Below the pieces are notes generated by a model. The model searched no databases, had not been told where the DNA came from, and was given only the letters and a program-made list of their open reading frames with translations. A stretch of DNA of 64,000 nucleotides from Dechloromonas denitrificans (GTDB lineage Bacteria > Pseudomonadota > Gammaproteobacteria > Burkholderiales > Rhodocyclaceae): positions 4,109,001 to 4,173,000 of the forward strand of contig NZ_CP075185.1 in NCBI RefSeq assembly GCF_020510685.1, written 5' to 3'. The position numbers and the translations under genes are program-made. Of this stretch, positions 43,395-51,411 are shown piece after piece (within the stretch, counting starts at the first letter, position 1; each line of letters begins with the position of its first letter).

Positions 43395-44282
43395 TTGCTC
43401 GTTAGAATCGTGATATCGATACTTCAATCGCTACGCAGTTATCTACGCAGCATGCGTAGAGGCAAACACTTGCGGAAAGAGCTGGATCGCTTGCGCGTGC
43501 CTCTTGGTCTAGCCGCTCCGAATACGGAGTTGCGCAATCGGCATGCAGGTCAGCGTTGTTTCATTCTTGCCAACGGACCTAGCGTAAAACAGCAAGACAT
43601 TAGCATGCTCAAGTCCGAGCACGTGATTTCAGTATCAAGCGGTTATCTGCACTCTGAATATTCGGAAATTGCACCCGCATATCATTGCGTGCCGCAAATT
43701 ACCTATGGCTTGATGTCTCAAGCCGACGTAGTTGCCTGGTTCCGTGAAATGCACCAGAAACTGGAGCACGCGACGCTTTTTCTAAACTATACAGAAGAGC
43801 CTGTTGTGCGCGAGGAAGCATTGTTTGTCGGACGCGAAGTGCGTTATACGGTTTTCTCAGGCGGATTTTCCGAATATCCGATAGACGAACTTCCAGATAT
43901 TGCCTCCTGTATACCTGCCGTCCAGTCTGTCCCCGTCATGTGCTTGATGATCGCCATGTACATGGGGTTTTCGGAGATATATCTCCTCGGCACAGACCAT
44001 GACCACTTCCGCAGCGGCGAATATAAATATTTCTTCGAGCCAACGGTTTTGCGCGGCAAGGACTGCACGGTAGATGTTAGCGGCAAGCCTCGTTCTTGGT
44101 ATACAGAGTTTATTGGACTAGCGCGACTTTGGGAGCAATATCGAGCCGTCAAGCAAATCGCTCAGCATCATGGCATCCGCATTTTCAACGCGACTGCTGG
44201 TGGCGAATTAGATGAGTTTCCCAGGGTGGACTTTGCATCATTGTTTCCTCCAGCACACGTGCAATCTTTGGACGAGAACTGA
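43395..44282 (+). CDS. MptE/sialyltransferase-like glycan-associated protein
   Basis: About 295 residues, start uncertain (TTG 43395, GTG 43410 or ATG 43452, none with a good ribosome site). Key motifs are CFILANGPSVKQQD near residue 55, IYLLGTDHDHF, and a C-terminal NATAGGELDEFPRVDF. This resembles the DUF115/MptE-like and CST-type proteins found in surface-glycan loci, which bind a nucleotide sugar or act as glycosyltransferases. The exact reaction is unknown. Base composition is clearly lower in GC than the tRNA-proximal backbone. It is the first intact gene of the island. Confidence 0.6.
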   Translation: MLVRIVISILQSLRSYLRSMRRGKHLRKELDRLRVPLGLAAPNTELRNRHAGQRCFILANGPSVKQQDISMLKSEHVISVSSGYLHSEYSEIAPAYHCVPQITYGLMSQADVVAWFREMHQKLEHATLFLNYTEEPVVREEALFVGREVRYTVFSGGFSEYPIDELPDIASCIPAVQSVPVMCLMIAMYMGFSEIYLLGTDHDHFRSGEYKYFFEPTVLRGKDCTVDVSGKPRSWYTEFIGLARLWEQYRAVKQIAQHHGIRIFNATAGGELDEFPRVDFASLFPPAHVQSLDEN

Positions 44283-44346
44283 GATCGGTCAATTCGTTGT
44301 AACCGAGCCAACGTATCGGCTCAGCGGCCGGGCCAGGGCTGGCGCA

Positions 44347-44800
44347 TCAAAGTTCCTGCAACTGAAAAGCGACAAGCAGACAATCCGGATTGTAGGCGAC
44401 AGCCTTGAGTTTTCGGGGCATGCTGATTGAGCGAGACTTATCGGCACGAAAGAGATTCAAGACGAGGCGGCGCAGAAAGGAGAGGTTCTGGGCGGGATTG
44501 CGCAAGCGGATCAGGCTGACGTCTTCGCCGAAAGTGGCATCTAGGCACCAGTGCAAGCCGTTCTCGATGCACCAGTGGGTTCGCACCGCATGGAGGATAC
44601 GGCGACTGTCGGCGGGGAGCAAACTGGTCACCTAGCGTTTCTCCGTCTCGACCAGATAGCCGCTCTCGCGCGTTGATTCGATGCTGGCGATTGATGCAAG
44701 CTTGGACCAGCAGACCTTCAACCCGAGCGGATTGAGCCAATCGAGTTCGCCGATGGCAGCGCAGCGTCTGCTCTCGATCCTGCCCCCCTTGCCCGGGGTT
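44347..44800 (-). pseudogene. ISAs1-family transposase, C-terminal fragment
   Basis: The minus strand reads GRIESRRCAAIGELDWL, then ASIESTRESGYLVETEKR, a TAG at 44632-44634, then SLLPADSRRILHAVRTHW and CIENGLHWCLDATFGED, ending with AVAYNPDCLLVAFQLQEL. This is the C-terminal third of an ISAs1/H-repeat transposase, including the last catalytic Glu region, with an in-frame stop. The N-terminal two thirds are missing. GGGCCAGGGCTGGCGCATC at 44331-44349 may be the remaining inverted end. Confidence 0.85.
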
Positions 44801-44933
44801 TGGATGCTGAAACCTGCCGCCGGCAGCGCCCTGGCGACCGGGTTCCGAACTTAACTCGACGAGGGCAATCGGATATAATCCCGCGGATTAGCTGACTCCA
44901 TTGAATCCATAAAACAAAAAGGCATAACCTCCC

Positions 44934-46157
44934 ATGAATTGCCGTATGTGTGGCAGCACCAAGTTGCATAAATTTCTCGACTTGGGTTTTACGCCTCCGG
45001 CCGACCAATTTCGGCGCAAGGATCAGACGCGTGAACCGGACATTCATTATCCCTTGCAGGTAATGATGTGCGACGACTGCGGCTTGGCTCAATTAAGTCA
45101 TGTCGTATCCCCTGAGGTTTTATATCGCAACGACTATCCCTACGAGTCGTCCACCACACGTACCGGTCAGGCGCATTGGTCCGAGTTCGCTGCCAGCGTG
45201 GTGTCGCGCTTGAAGCTGGGCCCAAAGGACTTGGCAGTGGATATTGGCAGCAATGTAGGCGTGCTGCTGGGCGCTTTCCGAAGCCAAGGCTTGCGGGTGC
45301 AAGGGGTCGACCCTGCGGCAAACATCGTAATGATCGCGCAGGCCAATGGCATCGACACCATTTGTGACTTTTTCAATGAAGATACCGCTCGCACTATCGT
45401 TGCCGACAAAGGTCATGCATCGGTAGTTACCGCGACCAATGTATTTGCCCACGTCGACGACGTTGACGCCTTCATCTCCAGTGTCAAATCTCTGCTCAGC
45501 GAACAAGGCGTATTGATTTTTGAAGCGCCGTACTTCGTCAATTTGCTCAAGCACAACGAATACGACACCATCTATCACGAACATCTATCGTACTTGTCGG
45601 TCAAGCCTCTGTTGGCTTTTTTCCACAAACACGGTATGGAAATATTTCATATCGAGGAGCGAGACATCCATGGTGGCTCTTTCCGCGTGCATGTAGGCAG
45701 GGCTGGCATGTGGCCGGTCTCTCCGAATGTAGAACGCATGCTGCAAGCTGAAGTTGACATGGGCATATATCGTCACGACAAGCTGGCCGAGTTTGCTGCT
45801 TCCGTACGGCGTAACAAGGAAGAGTTGACGTGGTTGCTTCATTCGCTCAAGCATCAGGGCAAGCGCATCGCAGCCGTCAGCGCTCCCGCTAAGGGCATGA
45901 CCCTGCTTAATTATTGTCGCCTTGATACAGACGTACTTGATTTCGTCACTGAGAAATCAAAGCTAAAAATCGGCCGCTTTACCCCGGGGGCGCACATTCC
46001 CGTGGTGTCTGACGAAGAGCTCCTCAACAGTCAACCTGACTATGCCTTGCTATTGGCCTGGAATTTTGCCGAGGAGATCATTGCTAACTTGCATGAGTTT
46101 CGGCGTCGCGGAGGCAAGTTCATTATTCCGATCCCTTTCCCAAAAATCGTCGACTGA
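44934..46157 (+). CDS. SAM-dependent sugar C-methyltransferase (NovU/TylC-type)
   Basis: A 407-residue three-part methyltransferase. The zinc site is MNCRMCGSTKLH with VMMCDDCGLAQLSHVV (Methyltransf_13). The SAM-binding fold follows (LAVDIGSNVGVLLGAFRSQG, FEAPYFVNLLKHNEYDTIYH), then the C-terminal domain (RIAAVSAPAKGMTLLNYC, KIGRFTPGAHIPV). Relatives C-methylate dTDP-4-keto-deoxy sugars. The cupin and aminotransferase genes downstream support a nucleotide-sugar pathway. It begins the main island operon. Confidence 0.85.
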   Translation: MNCRMCGSTKLHKFLDLGFTPPADQFRRKDQTREPDIHYPLQVMMCDDCGLAQLSHVVSPEVLYRNDYPYESSTTRTGQAHWSEFAASVVSRLKLGPKDLAVDIGSNVGVLLGAFRSQGLRVQGVDPAANIVMIAQANGIDTICDFFNEDTARTIVADKGHASVVTATNVFAHVDDVDAFISSVKSLLSEQGVLIFEAPYFVNLLKHNEYDTIYHEHLSYLSVKPLLAFFHKHGMEIFHIEERDIHGGSFRVHVGRAGMWPVSPNVERMLQAEVDMGIYRHDKLAEFAASVRRNKEELTWLLHSLKHQGKRIAAVSAPAKGMTLLNYCRLDTDVLDFVTEKSKLKIGRFTPGAHIPVVSDEELLNSQPDYALLLAWNFAEEIIANLHEFRRRGGKFIIPIPFPKIVD

Positions 46158-46178
46158 TTACTTTTAAAGGAACTCCAA

Positions 46179-46562
46179 ATGGAGAAAATTTCCTTGGTCC
46201 CAGCATTCAAGGATGCTCGCGGTGAAATTACTGATCTTCTCGAAAACGAGACTATCAACGCAATTACCCGTATCACGTTCAGCAAAGGTGCTGTACGCGC
46301 CAACCACTATCACAAGGAAACCACCCAGTGGAACTATCTGATATCCGGCAGTATCAAGCTGGTCAGTCAGATACCCGGTGAGCCAGCGGTTGAGACGGTC
46401 ATGAAGCCTGGTGATTTCATTGTTACCGGCCCCCATGTGCGCCATGCTCTTGTTGGCTTGGAGGAGGCGGAACTCCTTGTCTTTACCAAGGGACCGCGTG
46501 GAGGTAAGGAATACGAAAGCGACACCTTCCGTCTTGACGTTCCGCTGACTACAGGCCTTTGA
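46179..46562 (+). CDS. Cupin-domain sugar-modification protein
   Basis: A 127-residue single cupin. Metal or substrate residues are in GAVRANHYHKETTQWNYLI and HVRHALVGLEEAELLVF. It begins PAFKDARGEITDLL, which recalls dTDP-sugar epimerase/isomerase cupins (DxRG). Together with the aminotransferase it may isomerise or epimerise a keto-deoxy sugar; this is inference. It lies 21 bases after the C-methyltransferase gene. Confidence 0.75.
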   Translation: MEKISLVPAFKDARGEITDLLENETINAITRITFSKGAVRANHYHKETTQWNYLISGSIKLVSQIPGEPAVETVMKPGDFIVTGPHVRHALVGLEEAELLVFTKGPRGGKEYESDTFRLDVPLTTGL

Positions 46563-46570
46563 AAGACATC

Positions 46571-47725
46571 ATGTCCGTGCAACCGCATCAACAATCGTCC
46601 GCGCCCATGCGTCGCGTACCAGTCTCGCAGCCTTTACTAGGGGCAGAAGAGAGCCATCACGTCAATGAAGCCTTGGCCAAGGGTGCCATCTCGGGTTTCT
46701 TTGGAGACTACCTGCCGATGTTCGAGCAGGAATTTGCGGCCTATTGCGATTGCGCTCATGGCGTATCGGTGTCCAGCGGAACTACCGCGCTACACTTGGC
46801 ACTAGCTACCCTGTCGATCGGTCCTGGCGACGAGGTGCTAGTCGCCTCTCTGACCAATATGGCAACGTTTTTCGCGGTGCTATATCAGGGCGCTCACCCT
46901 GTGCCGATTGACGCTGAGGCCGACACTTTGAATCTTGACCCAGCGCTATTGCGGGCGAAGATCACTCCCAAGACCAAGGCAATCCTGGTGGTTCACCTGT
47001 TTGGCCACCCGGTCGACATGGACCCTGTCATGGAGGTTGCGCGCGAACACAATCTTTATGTAATCGAAGATTGTGCGGAGGCTCATGGTGCTTTATATAA
47101 AGGTCACAAGGTAGGCGGCATCGGCGACATCGGCTGCTTCAGTTTCTACGCCAACAAGGTGATCACCACCGGTGAAGGCGGTATGCTGACATTGAACAAC
47201 GCCGAGTGGGCTGCCCGCGCACGTAATCTCAAGGGATTGGCGTTCGGCGACCAAAACAAGTTCATGCACAAGGACATTGGCTATAACTTCCGCATGACAA
47301 ATCTTCAGGCGGCGATTGGGCATGCCCAGTTCGGTAAAATCGAACAGATCATCAGTTCCAAGCGGACGATCGCTGAGAAGTATAACCAACGCCTGCACAG
47401 CCGCGATGACCTGCAGTTGCCGATTGAAAAGCCGTATGCCCGTAGTGTGCACTGGATGTATATAGTGCTCGTCAAAGGCCGCAATGCTGGTCGGCGCGCA
47501 GAAGTGATGCGTGCGCTAGCACAAAAGGGCATCGAAAGCCGCGAGAACTTTCTGCCGTACAACATGCAAGAGATTTTTATCAATCGCGGCTGGACCCGGG
47601 CCGATGAATGCCCGGTTGCGAATGACCTTGGGCTGCGGGGTTTTTACCTGCCTAGCGGCCCTTCAATCTCTGATGATGACATTAATTACGTATGTCAGAG
47701 CCTAATCGAAGCGTTGAACCAATGA
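46571..47725 (+). CDS. DegT/DnrJ/EryC1/StrS-family sugar aminotransferase
   Basis: A 384-residue PLP enzyme; an in-frame TTG at 46559 overlapping the cupin stop is an alternative start. Motifs are SVSSGTTALHLALATLSIGP, VIEDCAEAHGALYKG and the PLP lysine in GCFSFYANKVITTGEGG. It would transaminate a keto-sugar nucleotide, giving an amino-deoxy sugar. Its stop overlaps the start of the next methyltransferase (ATGA). Confidence 0.9.
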   Translation: MSVQPHQQSSAPMRRVPVSQPLLGAEESHHVNEALAKGAISGFFGDYLPMFEQEFAAYCDCAHGVSVSSGTTALHLALATLSIGPGDEVLVASLTNMATFFAVLYQGAHPVPIDAEADTLNLDPALLRAKITPKTKAILVVHLFGHPVDMDPVMEVAREHNLYVIEDCAEAHGALYKGHKVGGIGDIGCFSFYANKVITTGEGGMLTLNNAEWAARARNLKGLAFGDQNKFMHKDIGYNFRMTNLQAAIGHAQFGKIEQIISSKRTIAEKYNQRLHSRDDLQLPIEKPYARSVHWMYIVLVKGRNAGRRAEVMRALAQKGIESRENFLPYNMQEIFINRGWTRADECPVANDLGLRGFYLPSGPSISDDDINYVCQSLIEALNQ

Positions 47726-48585
47726 GTGCAGTTGCGCTCGCGACGGCTGAAGAACATGAGCCGATTCCGTTCGACGAATATTCCGCAATATATGACCTGA
47801 TATATCGCAATAAGGACTACGCTAGTGAAGCTGAGTTTGTCGCCGCTTTGCTACGGCGCTACGCGCCGCAAAATGACGCATCGGTCCGGATTTTGGATAT
47901 GGCCTGTGGGACTGGGCGCCATGCACTAGAGTTAGCGGCCATGGGATTTGCTGTAGAGGGCAGCGATATCTCATCAGGAATGGTTGCGGTGGCCCGCAAA
48001 AACGCGGTTGATCGCGGGTTGGATATAAGATTTCATGAGTATTCCTTTCAGACTGCCAACGCAATTCCGGGCTCTTTTGACGTTGTGTTGGCTATGTTTG
48101 CATCGCTCGGCTACCTCACTGATTTCGCGGACTTTTCGCTGACCTTGCACAATGTCGCAAAGAAGCTTGCGCCAGGCGGCATTTTCATTTTCGATGTATG
48201 GAACGGTGCCGCGGTGCTAACACAGTATTCCCCTCACAAGGTCAGGCAAGATGAGGATGACGAGCGCAAGGTGGAGCGAATTTCCCGTACGACGTTGGAT
48301 GGTGTTACGCAACAAGCTATCGTAAGGTTCGAATTCAAGGTCGAGTATGCCGATGGCGCGGTGAAGCGTTTCAGTGAAAACCATCATGTGCGGTTTTATT
48401 TTCCTCAAGAAATGACCGACCTGTTATCGGCCCTTGGTTTTGAGGTTCTTTTCCGATGCCCCTTTTTGGAGGTGGATCAGACATTGGCTAGCGATGATTG
48501 GAACATGACTTACGTCGTGCGAAAAAAGCCGGGCAAAGCTGAGGCTTTGCCTCTTAGCCGTCAGCACTCAGGGAGCGCGGGTTGA
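47722..48585 (+). CDS. Class I SAM-dependent methyltransferase
   Basis: A 287-residue enzyme starting at the ATGA overlap. The SAM motif is ILDMACGTGRHALELAAMGF with acidic VEGSDISSGMVAVA, then GSFDVVLAMFASLGYLTDF and KKLAPGGIFIFDVWNG. It is close to N,N-dimethyltransferases of amino sugars (DesVI/TylM1 type) in layout, which fits the aminotransferase before it. N-methylation of an amino sugar is the best guess. Confidence 0.8.
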   Translation: MSAVALATAEEHEPIPFDEYSAIYDLIYRNKDYASEAEFVAALLRRYAPQNDASVRILDMACGTGRHALELAAMGFAVEGSDISSGMVAVARKNAVDRGLDIRFHEYSFQTANAIPGSFDVVLAMFASLGYLTDFADFSLTLHNVAKKLAPGGIFIFDVWNGAAVLTQYSPHKVRQDEDDERKVERISRTTLDGVTQQAIVRFEFKVEYADGAVKRFSENHHVRFYFPQEMTDLLSALGFEVLFRCPFLEVDQTLASDDWNMTYVVRKKPGKAEALPLSRQHSGSAG

Positions 48586-49808
48586 AGGTCGGGTTCTTCT
48601 TTAATGACTTTTCCCCGCATTCTGGCGGCGTATTTACCTACCAGCAGGATGTCTTTAGATCCTTTCTGGAGTTGGCAGCGGAATCAAAGCACGAGTTCCA
48701 CATTATTTGCGAGCATGACAAACATAAGGATTTTTCTGCCCTTCCGGGCCATCCTCTTAACGTCCATGTCTCTCCCATGGCAGCACCTGAGCCACCGCTC
48801 ACGCCACGCCGGCGCGTAATGCGATTCTTGCGGCGTGTTCTAGAAAGACACAGCACAGCACTTGCCGACAAAAAAGAAACCATCAGTCGTGCCGCAAATG
48901 TCTTGGCGTGTAATGAAATCGAATTCACCTGGTCGATAGGACACTATGAGCACGAAGCTTTTGACGTGCCCTACATTACCACCGTTTTTGACCTTCAACA
49001 CCGGCTGCAGCCATGGTTTCCTGAAGTCAGCCAAGGGGGCCTTTGGGATATCCGCGAAGAGTTTTTTAGTCGCTATGTCAGGCGAGCTGCATATGTCATT
49101 ACCGGCACCGAAGAGGGCCGTCGCGAGATCGAAAGATTTTATCGAGTTCCCGCTAAGCGAATCCGAGTTCTTCCCTTACCGACACCCAGTTTTTGCTTAA
49201 ACCAACCACAATCCGACTTTCTATCCCGACTCTCGGCTTTGGGGATTACGGGCCGCTATTTGTTCTATCCGGCACAATTCTGGGCACACAAAAACCACGC
49301 TAATTTGTTGCACGCACTGCGCTTGCTCAATGACGGTGAGACTGAGCCGTTCCAGCTCGCGCTAGTCGGTTCTGATCACGGAAACCTTGACTACGTGCGA
49401 TCGCTGGCGCGCACCCTTGGCATAGAGCAACAGGTGCTATTTCTCGGCTTTGTTACTCGTGAAGACCTGATTGCGCTTTATCAAGGGGCATTCGCTCTTA
49501 CCTACACAACCCTATTCGGTCCCGACAATCTGCCTCCCTTGGAAGCCTTTGCCCTCGGCTGCCCAGTGATCATGTCGGACTATGACGGCGCCCGGGAACA
49601 ATTAGAGGATGCGCCTCTATATGTCGACACAACGGCGCCGGAATCGATCGCCACTGCAGTTCGACAATTGTTGCAAGATACCAGCTTGCGCCAGAAAAAG
49701 ATCGAACTGGGGCATATCCGTGCTCAGCAATGGAGTTCTGCGGATTATGTACGAGAAATTTTCTCAATACTTGACGAGTATGCCGCAGTACGTCGATGCT
49801 GGAGTTAA
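48582..49808 (+). CDS. GT4-family glycosyltransferase
   Basis: A 408-residue GT-B enzyme with a TTG start at 48582 overlapping the upstream stop (TTGA), GGGAG just before it. The N-terminal motif is FFNDFSPHSGGVFTYQQDV. The nucleotide-sugar domain has YLFYPAQFWAHKNHANLLHA, VLFLGFVTREDLIALYQGAFA and the EX7E-type LPPLEAFALGCPVIMSDYDG. It likely adds the modified sugar made by the genes before it to a surface glycan. It ends the island operon. Confidence 0.88.
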   Translation: MKVGFFFNDFSPHSGGVFTYQQDVFRSFLELAAESKHEFHIICEHDKHKDFSALPGHPLNVHVSPMAAPEPPLTPRRRVMRFLRRVLERHSTALADKKETISRAANVLACNEIEFTWSIGHYEHEAFDVPYITTVFDLQHRLQPWFPEVSQGGLWDIREEFFSRYVRRAAYVITGTEEGRREIERFYRVPAKRIRVLPLPTPSFCLNQPQSDFLSRLSALGITGRYLFYPAQFWAHKNHANLLHALRLLNDGETEPFQLALVGSDHGNLDYVRSLARTLGIEQQVLFLGFVTREDLIALYQGAFALTYTTLFGPDNLPPLEAFALGCPVIMSDYDGAREQLEDAPLYVDTTAPESIATAVRQLLQDTSLRQKKIELGHIRAQQWSSADYVREIFSILDEYAAVRRCWS

Positions 49809-50161
49809 AATTAAAAAACGCACGGAATTATTGCTTGTTTCCAATGCAGTTCAAACAATGCTGCAGAGTCGACACGTCTGATTTGGCTATATAGGATTGC
49901 GTCGGTTTGCCCAAAGGATACGCAGTATCAGGCACAGCGATCAAGGGAAAGATTACAGTTCTGATTTACTCCACCAACTCGAATGCAAGCAAGACCGCAG
50001 AAGGCCGAAAACTTCCAGAAGGTACGGGTTTTCGGCTTTTTGTTGGGCATCGCGACAGTCGACCCATCTGCTGTCGCCCGGGGCCATCGATCTGCTGATC
50101 CGCCCCGCTTGGCGCACGGACACCAACACAAGGGATTGTTTTCGCAGTAAGCGGCACCGCT
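49809..50161. other. Gene-free right edge of the tRNA-Ala island
   Basis: About 350 bases without a credible gene. The first 90 bases are AT-rich. At 49969-49976 CTCCACCA matches the tRNA-Ala 3' end, preceded by a degenerate AGTTCTGATT. After 22 bases comes AGAAGGCC and a terminator, the same order and nearly the same spacing as at tRNA-Ala (23 bases). This is a candidate right attachment remnant. Confidence 0.45.
50004..50041 (+). terminator. Terminator at island right edge
   Basis: The stem GCCGAAAAC / GTTTTCGGC is followed by TTTTTG. It resembles the tRNA-Ala terminator in position relative to the CTCCACCA motif. Confidence 0.8.
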
Positions 50162-50524
50162 ATGGATCATTCAAGTCTTAAAACCCATGCCAGTTTTGCA
50201 TGGCTCCTGGCATGGCGAGCCCTGCTTGCCGGCATCGCCCTCTATACCGCGCTGGAGAAGCCGTTCTGGACGATGGTGACGGCGCTTGCCGTGCTCGGCT
50301 TCCTGCTGCTTCTTGGCGAAGCGGCATTCAAGAGCAAGGTCTATTTCGAGCATGAACGACTGCGCCTGGCGAAAGAACAGGAAATGCGCGAGCAGCGGGC
50401 GAGAGAAGCGGCGTTACGCCGCGAAGCGATGGAAAAGGCCAAGCAGACTCCCCGGCGAAGTTTCATGAGCCTGGATGACGACGAACCGTCAGACGCCCCC
50501 ATCGGCGAGATCAAAACCCAATAG
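50162..50524 (+). CDS. Small membrane protein with coiled-coil tail, unknown
   Basis: A 120-residue protein. Two membrane helices (about 13-32 and 35-55, LAWRALLAGIALYTAL and MVTALAVLGFLLLLGEA) are followed by a charged Glu/Arg/Ala-rich coiled coil (RLRLAKEQEMREQRAREAAL) and an acidic end. I do not recognise a family. It is in normal backbone base composition and is convergent with the FimV-like gene. Confidence 0.6.
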   Translation: MDHSSLKTHASFAWLLAWRALLAGIALYTALEKPFWTMVTALAVLGFLLLLGEAAFKSKVYFEHERLRLAKEQEMREQRAREAALRREAMEKAKQTPRRSFMSLDDDEPSDAPIGEIKTQ

Positions 50525-50542
50525 GCGGCAGGCTGAAAAAAA

Positions 50543-50902
50543 TCAGCAATTGGCCGGGCAATCGCGCTCGCTGGCCATCCGGAGCCAGAAGGCGGCGATT
50601 TCTTCGGCCTTGATTCGCCCGCTGCGTAAGGCCGAGCCGAGAACCGCCTCGGCATCCTTCCGCCGGCCAAAGATGACGTAAATTTCCGCCTCGGTCAGCG
50701 GGCTGACATCTTCGTCGTCGTCCCCGGCAAATCCGGTCGACCCGACCTGGTCGAATTCGCTGCTCGGGATGCTCAGCCAAAGATCCTTGGCAACACCCGC
50801 TGTTCTGGCGGCCTTCTTTTTCCTGAAAGACCCCAGGCTGGCGACCAGGTGACGTCGAACGAGGCTGGCAATTGGCGCAATGGAAATCGGATTATTAGAC
50901 AT
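50543..50902 (-). CDS. Short FimV-C-terminal-like protein
   Basis: A 119-residue soluble protein. The central LTEAEIYVIFGRRKDAEAVL with a following helix resembles the FimV C-terminal TPR-like motif (AEVYLxYGRxxQAExxL). The N-terminal half is basic and without motif. FimV proteins organise pole-located pili or flagella; this stand-alone fragment could be an adaptor for the nearby chemoreceptor, which is guesswork. Confidence 0.6.
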   Translation of the reverse strand: MSNNPISIAPIASLVRRHLVASLGSFRKKKAARTAGVAKDLWLSIPSSEFDQVGSTGFAGDDDEDVSPLTEAEIYVIFGRRKDAEAVLGSALRSGRIKAEEIAAFWLRMASERDCPANC

Positions 50903-51411
50903 CGGCGGCAGTCCTCCTGCTTATTACTTTGAATCGAAAAACAGCAAGGTGTCGTTGGCAAGGTCGCCAAAACACCCAGGCAGTACGGTGATGCCTACAT
51001 CAACAGCAAATGCCATACCAGAGGCCATCCAATTGATTTATCGGGTGTTTTTTCAGATCGACAGCGCGAGGGCAGCAAATTCTGTCGTGGTCTGGCGACA
51101 GCCAGGCCCTGAATAAACCCAAGCAACTGTTTTTTATCGGATAAAACTGTCACCGACTGGCGACACCGAGCTCAGCGGATGAATTTGTCGATGCTCGCCT
51201 GACGGCAAAGAAACAGCACTTTGTTCCGACCGACGATTCGCCATCGCCTCTGGATTCCGTTTTCATAAATCGCAAAATGACAAATGAAAACGAAAAATTT
51301 AACCCTACGGCGTTCAGTGTTTCTGTGTTTAGATTCGTCGCATGTTTGCCCAAGACGCCAGCTCCAGCGCGCCTCGACGGCAGGTTTCCAAAAAGAACAA
51401 TTCCCAAAAAC
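50903..51411. other. Gene-free 0.5 kb before the chemoreceptor gene
   Basis: No credible gene. A widely spaced inverted repeat AAAACACCC (50969-50977) / GGGTGTTTT (51043-51051) is followed by T, so it could fold and terminate on the plus strand. TCTGGCGACAGCC and GACTGGCGACACC are imperfect direct repeats about 70 bases apart. The promoter of the chemoreceptor gene should be in the last 150 bases, but I see no clear -35/-10. Confidence 0.4.

Noticed and set aside
49897..50181. Plus-strand ORF of about 94 codons at the island edge
   Set aside because: It spans a terminator hairpin, has no ribosome site and shows no protein motif.
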